A DNA stretch of 64,000 nt, from the NCBI RefSeq assembly GCF_020169515.1, contig NZ_JAHMHW010000002.1, positions 310,001 through 374,000 of the forward strand. The letters run 5' to 3'. Below the pieces are notes generated by a model. It ran no database searches, was not told the DNA's origin, and worked only from the letters and a program-made list of their open reading frames with translations. Position numbers and translations under genes: made by a program. Of the stretch, positions 50,928-60,410 are shown piece by piece (positions within the stretch are counted from its first letter, which is position 1; each line of letters starts with the position of its first letter). The stretch is from Paenibacillus vietnamensis. Lineage in GTDB: Bacteria > Bacillota > Bacilli > Paenibacillales > Paenibacillaceae.

Positions 50928-52094
50928 ATGAACTCATTTCAGTTTGTAAATCCGACACGCATCGTGTTTGGAGAAGGCACAGCCGATCAAGCCGGAGCTC
51001 TAACCTCACAATACGGAAAAACGGTACTGCTCGTCTACGGATCGGGCAGCATTAAGAAAACGGGCTTGTACGACAAGACGGTTTCCCTGCTGCAAAGCAG
51101 CGGAGCGGCCGTTCACGAGCTCCCTAATATCGAACCGAATCCGCGTCTTAGCACCGTCAAAAAAGGAATCGGGCTTTGCCGCGAGCATGGCGTCGACTTT
51201 ATTCTCGCCGTAGGCGGCGGAAGCGTCATCGACGCAGCGAAAGCGATCGCGGCCGGCGTGCCGTATGAAGGCGACGTATGGGACTTTTTCACAAACAAAG
51301 CGGTTATTAAGGAAGCTCTTCCGCTTGGAACGATTTTGACGCTCGCCGCTACCGGCTCCGAAATGAACGGAAACTCCGTCATTACGAACTGGGAAGAGAA
51401 CCTGAAGCGTGCCTTCGGCAGCCCTCATACGTATCCGAAATTTTCGATTCTCGATCCGACGCTTACCTACACCGTACCGCGCAATCACACCGTGAACGGC
51501 GCCGTCGATATCATGTCCCATGTGTTCGAGCAATATTTCAGTCTGACCGAAAACACTCCGCTGCAGGAGCGGTTTTGCGAATCCATCCTGCAAACGGTCA
51601 TCGAGAACGTCGAGCCCGCCCTGGCCAATCCGGAGGACGCTGCCGCAAGGGCCAATCTTATGTGGTGCGGGACGATGGCGCTTAACGGCGGCCTGATCAG
51701 CGTAGGCATGACCAACGACTGGGCGTCGCACGGCATCGAGCATGAAGTGAGCGCCATCTATGATATTCCGCACGGCGCAGGTCTGGCGGTTGTTTTTCCG
51801 AACTGGATGAAGTACGTGCATGAAGAGCGTATCGACCGGTTCGTGCAGTACGCCGTTCGCGTATGGGGAATCGATCCGGCAGGCAAATCGGACAAAGAAG
51901 TTGCTCTCGCCGGCATACAGGCAACAAGAGATTTCTTTACCCGCATCGGCGCGGAATCCAGACTGGCCGACTTCGGAATCGGCAGCGAAAAGCTGGACCG
52001 GATGGCCGAGGAAGCGGTCCGTTACGGGGAAATCGGCTCGTTCAAACGGCTGGACAAGCAGGACGTCTACAATATTTTGGAAATGTCTCTATAA
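50928..52094 (+). CDS. Iron-containing (group III) alcohol dehydrogenase
   Basis: 388 aa from the ATG at 50928 (TTAGGAGGC upstream). NAD-binding GGGSVIDAAKAIA and metal-ligand patterns DIMSHVFEQYF and ASHGIEHEVSAIYDIPHGAG are those of the butanol dehydrogenase BdhA/YugJ type. NAD(P)H-dependent aldehyde reduction. Cotranscribed with the aldo/keto reductase 18 bp downstream. Confidence 0.92.
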   Translation: MNSFQFVNPTRIVFGEGTADQAGALTSQYGKTVLLVYGSGSIKKTGLYDKTVSLLQSSGAAVHELPNIEPNPRLSTVKKGIGLCREHGVDFILAVGGGSVIDAAKAIAAGVPYEGDVWDFFTNKAVIKEALPLGTILTLAATGSEMNGNSVITNWEENLKRAFGSPHTYPKFSILDPTLTYTVPRNHTVNGAVDIMSHVFEQYFSLTENTPLQERFCESILQTVIENVEPALANPEDAAARANLMWCGTMALNGGLISVGMTNDWASHGIEHEVSAIYDIPHGAGLAVVFPNWMKYVHEERIDRFVQYAVRVWGIDPAGKSDKEVALAGIQATRDFFTRIGAESRLADFGIGSEKLDRMAEEAVRYGEIGSFKRLDKQDVYNILEMSL

Positions 52095-52112
52095 CCGGGA
52101 GGGATTAACGAA

Positions 52113-52940
52113 ATGTCTAACGCAAAAACGGACTACACGGTATTGAGCAACGGTCTGAAGATGCCTTGGCTGGGCCTCGGCGTGTGGAAGGTCAAGGACG
52201 ACGGCGAAGCCGAAAGAACGGTCGCTTCGGCGATTGAGCTGGGATACCGGAGCATCGATACGGCGGCGGCCTATAATAATGAAGAAGGCGTGGGCGCCGG
52301 GATCCGGAACAGCGGCATCGCCAGGGACGACATCTTCGTTACGACAAAAATTTGGAACGCGAACCAGGGCTACGAGTCGACACTGGCCGCATTCGAGACA
52401 AGCCGGCGTAAGCTCGGCCTCGATATCGTCGATCTGCTTCTTATTCACTGGCCGGTAAAAGGCAAATACCTGGATACGTGGCGCGCGCTGGAAAAGCTGT
52501 ACAAGGAAGGCCTTGTCCGCGCAATCGGCGTCAGCAATTTTCAAACCCATCATTTACAGGATGTCATTCAAGCAGGCGAATTCGTGCCGATGGTCAATCA
52601 GGTCGAATATCACCCGCTGCTTACCCAGAAGGAGCTGCACGCCTTCGCGAAGAGCAACCGCATTCAGCTCATGGCCTGGAGCCCGCTGATGCAGGGCCGT
52701 CTTGACCAGCCTGTGCTGGCCGAAATCGGCGCAAAATACGGGAAAACTCCCGCGCAGGTCATCCTTCGCTGGGACTTGCAGAACGGAGTCGTCACGATTC
52801 CGAAATCGACGAACCCTGCCCGCCAGCAGGAAAACGCGGATATTTTCGATTTTGCCCTGACGGAAGAAGAAATCGGACAAATCGATGCGCTTAACCGCGA
52901 TCATCGCTTCGGACCGGATCCGGATAACTTTAACTTCTAA
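52113..52940 (+). CDS. Aldo/keto reductase (YvgN/YtbE-like)
   Basis: 275 aa. SIDTAAAYNNEEGVGAGI with the catalytic Asp/Tyr, TTKIWNANQG with Lys, LLIHWPVKGK with His, and IPKSTNPARQQENADIFDF for NADPH binding. This is the 2,5-diketogluconate reductase/methylglyoxal reductase group. GGGAGGG site. Partner of the dehydrogenase upstream, possibly in detoxifying aldehydes. Confidence 0.93.
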   Translation: MSNAKTDYTVLSNGLKMPWLGLGVWKVKDDGEAERTVASAIELGYRSIDTAAAYNNEEGVGAGIRNSGIARDDIFVTTKIWNANQGYESTLAAFETSRRKLGLDIVDLLLIHWPVKGKYLDTWRALEKLYKEGLVRAIGVSNFQTHHLQDVIQAGEFVPMVNQVEYHPLLTQKELHAFAKSNRIQLMAWSPLMQGRLDQPVLAEIGAKYGKTPAQVILRWDLQNGVVTIPKSTNPARQQENADIFDFALTEEEIGQIDALNRDHRFGPDPDNFNF

Positions 52941-52942
52941 TT

Positions 52943-52988
52943 CAAAAAAAGCTTTCCTCCATTCTAGTCTCTGGAGGAAAGCTTTTTT
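52943..52988 (+). terminator. Intrinsic terminator
   Basis: Perfect arms AAAAAAGCTTTCCTCC / GGAGGAAAGCTTTTTT, shared with the convergent membrane gene. Confidence 0.93.
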
Positions 52989-53012
52989 AATGGCAGCCGG
53001 TAGCCGCTGACG

Positions 53013-54167
53013 CTACAAAAAGACGCGCTCGACAAACCAATACGTTCCCGTCAGCGCGATCAGGCCGGAAACGGCGAACGCCGCATTCCGGTACCATTTC
53101 ACGCGGCTAGCAAGCAGGAGCAGCGGCAGCAGGACAGCCAGCACCGCAATTTGCCCGATCTCCACGCCCAAGTTGAACGAAAACAAGGAGAGCAAATAAC
53201 GTTCCCCGAGCGCTCCTTGAAGCACCTGGGCAAAGCCGAAGCCGTGGATCAGCCCGAACGCGAGCGCGACCGCCCATCTCCACTCGAGACGCTTCAGCCA
53301 AATATTTTCTACGGCTACGTAAACGATGCTCAGCGCAATAAGCGGCTCCACGATGCCGGCGGGCAGGGAAAACACATCCAGCGCCGCAAGCGCAATCGTA
53401 ACGCTGTGGCCCAGCGTAAAGGCCGTTACGATTTTCAAGTAGCTTTTCATCCTTTGCTTCAATAGAACTAAAGCCGCCACAAACAGCAGATGGTCGTAGC
53501 CGGTCCAAATATGCTCCATCCCGAGGCGGATGTAGTCCCACATCGCAGCCAGCCAACCCGGTATTTGCAGGGAAGTCGTTGCCCGGCCGTTCGCCAATGC
53601 GCTTACCGAATCCGAAGACACGCGGTGGTCGGCGCGAAACACCGTATCGATCCCTTTATCCCCTGCGCTGATCGTCGCAAAATTTTGATGCTGCGGATCC
53701 AGATCGTCAAAGAAAAAACGGTAATCGATCGAATAGGACTCGACCGGAGCCGGGAACGAATACTTCAAATTCATATATACATACGGCGTACCCGCCTTTT
53801 CTTTCATCGAAATATCGGAAATGGCAGGCACGGCCGCCTCGCCTCCGCTTTTTACTACCAAATTTTCGTTTACGAGCTGTGCCAGCTCTTCCTCGCTCCA
53901 GCCCGGCTGCTCCCCGGCCGAAGGCGCTTCGGATTCCGGCCCCCCGATCACATAAACCCCTTCGTATCTGATATCCGACCACTGAGCGATTTCCCTGGGA
54001 TCCAAATACAGTCCATATTGAATCGTATCGTTCTGAATGTGAATATCCGAATAACCAAGCGTAGCCAAATGGGCTTCCGTTGCCGGCGGGTTCACCGCTG
54101 CCGCAGCCCCGGCAAGCAGCATTCCCGTCAAAAGCTTGCCTGCATGTTTCTTCAACCAGTTACGCAT
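53013..54167 (-). CDS. HupE/UreJ_2-family membrane protein
   Basis: 384 aa. N-terminal signal (about 1-32), an extracellular domain of about 170 aa, then about seven membrane helices with GMEHIWTGYDHLLF, FTLGHSVTIALA and IHGFGFAQV, the His motifs of the HupE/UreJ family that suggest metal transport or sensing. GGAGGAAAG sets the ATG. It lies 129 bp after the secreted metallophosphoesterase, hinting at a joint role in phosphate or metal scavenging (inference). Confidence 0.85.
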   Translation of the reverse strand: MRNWLKKHAGKLLTGMLLAGAAAAVNPPATEAHLATLGYSDIHIQNDTIQYGLYLDPREIAQWSDIRYEGVYVIGGPESEAPSAGEQPGWSEEELAQLVNENLVVKSGGEAAVPAISDISMKEKAGTPYVYMNLKYSFPAPVESYSIDYRFFFDDLDPQHQNFATISAGDKGIDTVFRADHRVSSDSVSALANGRATTSLQIPGWLAAMWDYIRLGMEHIWTGYDHLLFVAALVLLKQRMKSYLKIVTAFTLGHSVTIALAALDVFSLPAGIVEPLIALSIVYVAVENIWLKRLEWRWAVALAFGLIHGFGFAQVLQGALGERYLLSLFSFNLGVEIGQIAVLAVLLPLLLLASRVKWYRNAAFAVSGLIALTGTYWFVERVFL

Positions 54168-54207
54168 ATGCGCTTTCCTCCGTTACACCTTGAAAAGCCG
54201 CCCGGAC

Positions 54208-54228
54208 GGGGCATCCAGGCGATGCCCC
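54208..54228. other. Intercistronic hairpin
   Basis: GGGGCATC / GATGCCCC with a 5-nt loop between the metallophosphoesterase and HupE-like genes, no U-tract. Possible processing or partial-termination signal. Confidence 0.5.
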
Positions 54229-54296
54229 TCCGTGCGGATTTTCTTGCGGATGTTATCGTTGATAGATGACCTTAGCCGCGCCGAATGTATGTCCGG

Positions 54297-57200
54297 CTAG
54301 TTTATGTCATCTCCTTTGTCGGTGTCCTTCCTTCCGCTGCCTGAACTCGCATTCGCATTCATGCCTGTCGCAAACGACCAAATATCCGAAACGGCACGCC
54401 CTCCGTTCGCATCCTTCGCGTCCGCGTACCAATAGTAAGTCCGATCCAGGGATAGACCGTTCCAGGCCGCCGACGCTTTTGAACCGCTCGCGACATCTTT
54501 GCTTGTGCCAATTTCGTTCCGGGTGTATACATTCAAGCCGATGTAATCGGTAGCCACCTGCTTCGATGCGTCCCGGGCCGGATAATCGATATCGAACTCA
54601 TCGAGGCCCGGTTCGTCGAAATAGTTGTAGTCGTCCATATAAGCGGAATACGTATCGACGTGAATCTGATCGTTATCCAAATCGAACTGCAGGAATCTCA
54701 TATAGCCTTGACCGCCTTCGCGGCCCGACTGATAGTCCGCCAGCATTTCCACTACCGCCCTGCCGCCGACATGCTTAACATCGTACGCCACCCCGTGCAA
54801 ATGTCCGCTAAGCACCATGAACACATTGTCATTAGGAGCTACGATATCCGTCCAAATCTGCTGGCCTTGTCCGGAATACGTTTTGCTTGGCGAAATATAC
54901 TCGTGCGTCGCAAGAATCACATACCGGTTAGGATGCTTCGCAAGCACCTCGTTCGCCCATTTAATCGTATCCTCCTGGATGTTCCACCCGAGATACATGA
55001 TCAGAAAATCCTGGCCGTGCGAGGAAACGAGGTCGTAGTGGTCGCGGTTATTTTTATGGTCGCCCCCGTAGGTCGGCTGACTTTCGAACCGGTCTCTGCC
55101 AAAATACTTGTAGTATTCGGTATAATCGCCCTCGTCATGGTGTACGTCGTGATTGCCCGCGACTACCCCGTAAGGGATTTTCGCATCCTCCAAAATTTTC
55201 ATACTGTCGCTCGCCACCTTCCATTCGTCCGGACGGTCCCAATCGTCGACGATGTCGCCCGTATGAATGGAATAAACGATTTTCATTTCTTCCTTTTGCT
55301 CCGCGATATAATTCATCATGCCTTTGTAGATTTCCGGATAGGAATCCGAGTAATACTGTGTATCGCTGACCCAGGCAAAAGTAAAGTCCACATCGTCCGG
55401 CGACGGCAGCAGATCCTGAATCAAGACATGAAGCTTATTGCCGCGCACCGTCTCTCCGGCATTCACCTTCGCCTTCAGCTGGAAATCCTCGGCGCCGATG
55501 CCCGAATCGACAGGCTCCCATTTGCCGCTCGCAAAATTCCAGACATACATCGTAACCTGCCTGTCGGGAAGGGAATGCCCTTCCCATACGACCTCCACTT
55601 CGTCGCTGTCCGCCGGAGCTTTGTCCAGCTTAAAGTCGAAGCGGTGATACGGGAACTGCCCTTCGGAATCGGTCACGTAATACTGCCCGTCATTTTCCTT
55701 CACCTTGGCCTTCTCCTCGGCGCCGAATGCCGTTTCACCGGCAGGGGCCAGCTCGAGCGGAGGCTCGCGGTCGACGGAATTGGAGTACGCATCGATGCTG
55801 TTTGTCCCGCTGAAATCATATTGGTACGCCTCGTAAAACGTCACATCCATCGGATCGCCGTTCGGATCCGTCACCTTTACGCTTAGATCGGCGTTGCGGC
55901 CGACATTCGAAGCATTGTCCGCCGGGCTAGGCTCGGATGGCTGATCCGGATGCTCGTTTTCCGTGTTAAAACGAACCTCGGCTTCTTTCTCGTTCCCTGC
56001 AGCGTCCTTTGCCTCAATCCGGAATAGATGCTCTCCGGCTGCCAGCTCCGCCGCCTGCTGAGTGAACGGAAGCGTAACGGCTTTTCCGTCCAGCGTCGCC
56101 TCCACCGATGCTACGCCGGAAACGGCGTCCGTTACATCTGCATTCAGCTCGATAGCACCACGATAGGTCTGCCCTTCCTTAATGGTCAAGTTGTCGACCG
56201 ACGGGGCTGTATTATCCACGATCAGCTTAACCGTCTTCTTGGCACTGTCTCCGGAAGATAGCTCGAAGCTATGCTCGCCGTCCGTCAGCTGCGTCGTATC
56301 CAGCTCATGGTAGACGCCCTGGAACAGCGATTCCGGCAGGTCAATCGTATATTCCACATACTCGACATTATTTGCGCTGTCTCCGACCGACGTACGGTCC
56401 GCCGGCTGAATCGTAACGAATTCCTCGACGTTCAGCTTCTTGCCGCGGGCCGATGCGATTTCCTGCCAAGCGCCGTTCCAGAGTGCGATCCGGACATTTT
56501 GAATGCGGTAATCGTCGTTGTTGCCGTCAAGCCCGGTTGGCGACTGGCCGTTGCCCGCCGTCAGCTTCACCGTATTCACGCCAGGCTTCAGCATATGCAT
56601 CGGCAGCGGGACCGCCTTCAATTCATAGTAGCTGCCCGCCGGCAGCAGGCTCGCCAATTCGCCGTTCACGAAAAGGCCGTTTTTGAACGAAACCTGCATG
56701 TCGTCCGCTTCGAACAGGATGTATGCGTCCTCAGGCATTGTAGGCTGTACGGATACCGCCTGACCGTCAAGCTTCAACGATAACGCGGATCCCGGCGTTT
56801 CGGCATTTCCTTGAATGACCTGGGTGCCGCTCAGGAAGCTTCCCTCCGGATTGTTGAACCACAACGGTCCTTGCTCGTTTTTCGCATACTCCAGCCTGTA
56901 AGGCTCTTTGCCGCCATCAAGGGTAGATGCCGTCTGAAAGCCGTCGGTTGCCGTGAAATAATAATCGATATACGCCGCATGAAGGAACGTTTCCTTAATG
57001 ACCGGATCTGAAATATACAAGTCCGGATCGTTTGCGGAGCTCGGCATGTTCACGGTATGATACCCGGACTCCCCGTCCCGCTTGTAGTGCAGCTGCACCT
57101 GCTTAATGCCTTGATTGTCCTTCGCCTTCGTCTGCAGCTGCAAATCTCCGAACGGCTGCGGCTCCGTAAAGACATCATGGTTGATGTTCGGCTTAGCCTT

Positions 57201-58784
57201 ATCCGCAGGAAGCTTGACCGGCTCAGCAGGGACTTGTCCGGCCAGCAAAGCGCCCGGTGTTGCCGGCTGCATAATCGACCGTTTGAACATCCGGTTCGTC
57301 CCGTCCTTCGGATATTCGTAAACGATGCTCGTGCCGTCGTCATTCACTTCATCCGCCGCGACGCTGAACCAGGCCTGCGAAATAACGTCGCCGGCATGAT
57401 GCACCGGATTCGCCGCGTCGGCGGCAATATGAATTCTGCCCTCTTCGGCATTCGGCATGCCGTTCGAGAAGATCGGCACGACGCTGGACTCCGCGAGCCC
57501 CGCCCCGTAGTGGGCGATGAAATCCGAAGCCGGCTTGCCTTTACTGATCAACGATTGGACCCAAACGACCGCCGTCCCCTTGGATGGTACCGTCAGGTCC
57601 CTGTCGATATCCCATTTCGTCGTAGCTCCGTGACGGAACTCGTAGATGATCTGGTAATCTTTTAGATTGACAGCCCGGTTCGTGTTATTGTAGACCTCAA
57701 TATATTCATAGGCGTCCGCTCCCTTGCTGTCGGGCACCAGCTCGGTAATGAGCAGCTCGGTATCGATCGGTTTGATGGAATCGAAAACGAGAATTTCATA
57801 AGGCACCTGTGCGGGCGAGCGGCTGACGTTGGTGCCGTCCGACGCTTCCATATAATATTGAAGCTTCGCGGTATCCTGCATCGCTTCGGCCGGAATGACC
57901 GCCTGATACGAATCGCCTTCTCCTTTGGACATCGGCAGGACGGCATATTCGGCGGATTCCGCTTTTTTGTAGTAAAGCTTTACTTCCTCCACCTTCTGAT
58001 CGTCCCGGACTTCGGCTGAAATCGTCAGATCCTCGGGAGTCGTCGAGCCAATCGGCAGCGTATGGCTGATGATCGGCTTCAGAAAGTCATCGGGAAGCTC
58101 TACGACGGAAGAAGGAATCTGCTCGGGCAGCACCGATCCCGGTGTCGGTACCGTTTTCGATTGCAATTTCCGCATCGTCAGGCCGCCGGACTCGTTCACT
58201 GCATATGTAACGGAAGTATTGTTTTTATCGTCCGCATTGCTGCCGCCTTCGTTATATTTGGCCGATACGATCGTTTCCCCCGTATTCGAAACGATCGATA
58301 CCGTTCGGCCCGGGGCGTTCTCCAGATTGCCGGATCCGGTGAACAGCAGCTCCTGCGCTTCCGTAAGCGGCGGGTTCACCTTATATGCCTCGTTGAATTT
58401 GCCAAGCGTTCCATTCTCGTCATCCACATATGCCCGCAGTACCATCGTTTTCCCCGGCTGCAGCGTTTTTGCGTCCTTGAATGTCCAGGCCCGGACCGGG
58501 TTTCCGCTTAGATCCTGATACGAAATCGAATATTGGTCAAGCGGAATCGTTTTGTTGCTGTTATTGTAAATTTCAATATATTCCCAGGCGGGAACGTCTC
58601 CGCCGCTTACATTAGGCGTGTTAAATACGATTTCCGTAATGAGCAAGTACGGAGTCTCCGTTCCCGCCGCATATGCCCGTTCGGACGAATGCAGGGACAC
58701 GGAAGGGAAAACGCCTGATACGGTCAAGGCTGCTGCCGCAACAGCCGCCATGACTTTTTTTGCGTGTTTTTTGACAGGCCGCAT
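54297..58784 (-). CDS. Secreted multidomain lamin-tail / metallophosphoesterase protein
   Basis: 1495 aa with a Sec signal (about 1-40, cleavage after AYA). Two lamin-tail domains (about 45-165 and 335-470: LLITEIVFNTPN and LLITELVPDSKG, each followed by YIEIYNN/YIEVYNN). Then Ig-like modules (DNTAPSVDNLTIKEG at about 860) and an Fn3-like linker. The calcineurin-type phosphoesterase domain (about 1135-1400) has VSDTQYY, HTGDIVDDW, GNHDVHH and LSGHLHG. A final module (DRTYYWYADAKD) and an acidic tail without LPXTG anchor follow. It is probably an exported phosphodiesterase or nucleotidase bound to the wall by its modules. Confidence 0.9.
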   Translation of the reverse strand: MRPVKKHAKKVMAAVAAAALTVSGVFPSVSLHSSERAYAAGTETPYLLITEIVFNTPNVSGGDVPAWEYIEIYNNSNKTIPLDQYSISYQDLSGNPVRAWTFKDAKTLQPGKTMVLRAYVDDENGTLGKFNEAYKVNPPLTEAQELLFTGSGNLENAPGRTVSIVSNTGETIVSAKYNEGGSNADDKNNTSVTYAVNESGGLTMRKLQSKTVPTPGSVLPEQIPSSVVELPDDFLKPIISHTLPIGSTTPEDLTISAEVRDDQKVEEVKLYYKKAESAEYAVLPMSKGEGDSYQAVIPAEAMQDTAKLQYYMEASDGTNVSRSPAQVPYEILVFDSIKPIDTELLITELVPDSKGADAYEYIEVYNNTNRAVNLKDYQIIYEFRHGATTKWDIDRDLTVPSKGTAVVWVQSLISKGKPASDFIAHYGAGLAESSVVPIFSNGMPNAEEGRIHIAADAANPVHHAGDVISQAWFSVAADEVNDDGTSIVYEYPKDGTNRMFKRSIMQPATPGALLAGQVPAEPVKLPADKAKPNINHDVFTEPQPFGDLQLQTKAKDNQGIKQVQLHYKRDGESGYHTVNMPSSANDPDLYISDPVIKETFLHAAYIDYYFTATDGFQTASTLDGGKEPYRLEYAKNEQGPLWFNNPEGSFLSGTQVIQGNAETPGSALSLKLDGQAVSVQPTMPEDAYILFEADDMQVSFKNGLFVNGELASLLPAGSYYELKAVPLPMHMLKPGVNTVKLTAGNGQSPTGLDGNNDDYRIQNVRIALWNGAWQEIASARGKKLNVEEFVTIQPADRTSVGDSANNVEYVEYTIDLPESLFQGVYHELDTTQLTDGEHSFELSSGDSAKKTVKLIVDNTAPSVDNLTIKEGQTYRGAIELNADVTDAVSGVASVEATLDGKAVTLPFTQQAAELAAGEHLFRIEAKDAAGNEKEAEVRFNTENEHPDQPSEPSPADNASNVGRNADLSVKVTDPNGDPMDVTFYEAYQYDFSGTNSIDAYSNSVDREPPLELAPAGETAFGAEEKAKVKENDGQYYVTDSEGQFPYHRFDFKLDKAPADSDEVEVVWEGHSLPDRQVTMYVWNFASGKWEPVDSGIGAEDFQLKAKVNAGETVRGNKLHVLIQDLLPSPDDVDFTFAWVSDTQYYSDSYPEIYKGMMNYIAEQKEEMKIVYSIHTGDIVDDWDRPDEWKVASDSMKILEDAKIPYGVVAGNHDVHHDEGDYTEYYKYFGRDRFESQPTYGGDHKNNRDHYDLVSSHGQDFLIMYLGWNIQEDTIKWANEVLAKHPNRYVILATHEYISPSKTYSGQGQQIWTDIVAPNDNVFMVLSGHLHGVAYDVKHVGGRAVVEMLADYQSGREGGQGYMRFLQFDLDNDQIHVDTYSAYMDDYNYFDEPGLDEFDIDYPARDASKQVATDYIGLNVYTRNEIGTSKDVASGSKASAAWNGLSLDRTYYWYADAKDANGGRAVSDIWSFATGMNANASSGSGRKDTDKGDDIN

Positions 58785-58995
58785 TTCGTTAATTTCAATC
58801 CTTTCTAACTATCATATTGGTAGAAATGCCAACAGGAATCCTTCAATCGAACCGTCTCTAGTTACCCTCCCTTCTTAACCAAATAGATTTATTGGCATGG
58901 CAATTATTTTAGTTGTAAATTATTTACTCACTGTAAGAGCCATGATAAGTTTTTCTAAAGTGATATAAGCAGCAGCCGGAATTCCATATCAGACA

Positions 58996-59098
58996 AGCGT
59001 AAACGGCTTTGCCGTCCTCTGGCGGTAAAAGCTCGTTTCGCGATGAAATAGGAGTCATTTATGCGTTCAAGCTTATAAATTCTTATATTTCGAAAAAA
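58996..59098. repeat. Interspersed fold-back repeat, copy 2
   Basis: Same element as 841-943, same orientation; identical in GTAAAAGCTCGTTTCGCGAT and most flanking positions. The hairpin half is less perfect (GGAGTCATTTATGCG versus the paired arm CTTATATTTC). It lies in the 364-bp gap upstream of the lamin-tail gene; the remaining 58785-58995 is A/T-rich leader with no gene seen. Confidence 0.75.
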
Positions 59099-59130
59099 AA
59101 AGAGACCGCCCGCATCTGCAGACAGTCTCG
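59092..59130 (-). terminator. Terminator of araM-type gene
   Basis: Minus strand stem GAGAC / GTCTC (with added TG/CG pairs) followed by nine T. It abuts the interspersed repeat. Confidence 0.75.
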
Positions 59131-59148
59131 TTTTCTATAAAAATAGCA

Positions 59149-60309
59149 TTATTGCGAATTAAACGCCTTAAGCACCGTATAACGGTTCGGCCTGACGTGA
59201 TGCGCTTCCTGCAGGCTTCGTCTCAACAGCTCCTCATCGACGCCCAGCTCGCCGGTTGTGGAAGGTCCGCCTACCTGGCGCAGCCAGCCGCGGATCTGCT
59301 TCTCGTCCGGCAGAGCCGTTATTGCGCTTCGCAGCTTGTCCGGCTCCGAGGCAAAAGCAAGGCCCCCGTCCGACTCCGCCAGCCGGTGATACAGCTTGGA
59401 AATTTCCGCGCAGGCCACGCCGACTTTAGCGCCGTGCAGCAGCTGCCGCTTGCCGAGGCGGATGTATTCCATCTCCCAGTAATGGGAGAGGTGATGCTCC
59501 GCTCCCGAAGCCGAATGCGACTGGCCGAACAGCAGCATCGCGAGTCCCGACTCGATCAGCGCCTCAATCAATACGCGGATGCCGTCCTGGTCGCGGGCCG
59601 CAATCCGCTCCGCATGCTCCACGCATTTGTTCAGCGCCATACGCGTAATTTCCGCCACCTCCGGCGAATAGGGCTCCCCGCCCTCGGCGGCGCCGAAGCT
59701 CCAGTCGAGCAAGGACGTATATTTGCCGAGCATGTCGCCGAAGCCGGCAGCTACAAGGCGGGCAGGCGCGGCCGACAAAATGTCCAAATCCGCGAACAGC
59801 GCATCGGGCCCGATGGCGGCGATCGTTTTCTTCTCGCCGCGGATAATGATAGGAGCGCCCTTCGAGTTAAAGCCGTCTACCGATGGTGCGGTCGGAACGG
59901 AAACAAACGGAATGTGCGACGTATAAGCCGCATATCGGGATATGTCATGAATGGTGCCCGAGCCCGCCGCAACAACGACCTCCGCATCGCGCGCCTGAAT
60001 ATCGAGCAGCAGCTGCACGATGGAAGCTTCGTCGGCGATCACATCCCCCTGCCGGTCCGGCTTGATTAGCGTGACCTGCACCGTAATTCCGAGCGCCGCA
60101 AGCTCCTCTTCAAGCGTCCGGCCCGCAATGTCATATGTAACGGCATCAGCGGCAACGAGGACTCTCGTATACCCCTTATCCCGCACGTAAGGAGCGACCC
60201 CATGGATCGCACCCGCTTCGATAACGAGCGGGTTAATCTCGATCGACTTCAGCGTCTGTTTATCGAATCCGCCAGCCATCCGTTTCACTCGATCTATCAA
60301 TGTAGACAC
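59149..60309 (-). CDS. sn-Glycerol-1-phosphate dehydrogenase (AraM/EgsA type)
   Basis: 386 aa from the GTG at 60309 (AGAGAGG 8 nt upstream); the TTG two codons earlier is too close to that site. The NAD loop AAGSGTIHDISRYAA, PTAPSVDGF, and metal ligands in SGAEHHLSHYWE and HGAKVGVA match AraM. It makes G1P from DHAP, the bacterial counterpart of archaeal ether-lipid precursor synthesis; B. subtilis uses it with PcrB. Monocistronic. Confidence 0.9.
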   Translation of the reverse strand: MSTLIDRVKRMAGGFDKQTLKSIEINPLVIEAGAIHGVAPYVRDKGYTRVLVAADAVTYDIAGRTLEEELAALGITVQVTLIKPDRQGDVIADEASIVQLLLDIQARDAEVVVAAGSGTIHDISRYAAYTSHIPFVSVPTAPSVDGFNSKGAPIIIRGEKKTIAAIGPDALFADLDILSAAPARLVAAGFGDMLGKYTSLLDWSFGAAEGGEPYSPEVAEITRMALNKCVEHAERIAARDQDGIRVLIEALIESGLAMLLFGQSHSASGAEHHLSHYWEMEYIRLGKRQLLHGAKVGVACAEISKLYHRLAESDGGLAFASEPDKLRSAITALPDEKQIRGWLRQVGGPSTTGELGVDEELLRRSLQEAHHVRPNRYTVLKAFNSQ

Positions 60310-60341
60310 TAGCAACGCCTCTCTCTCTTTCCATTTCTTTC

Positions 60342-60371
60342 ATTTTGCTCTCACAGGGCGACGATTGTCAA
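60342..60371 (-). promoter_or_regulatory. Promoter candidate for G1P dehydrogenase
   Basis: Minus strand TTGACA (60366-60371), 18-nt spacer, CAAAAT (60342-60347). Confidence 0.5.
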
Positions 60372-60410
60372 CTTCACTTCCGCAGGACTATTGCAGTTTA
60401 AAAAAAGTTT

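Noticed and set aside
54660..55886. Plus-strand frame of 408 codons
   Set aside because: Lies opposite the metallophosphoesterase domain with all catalytic motifs; shadow frame.
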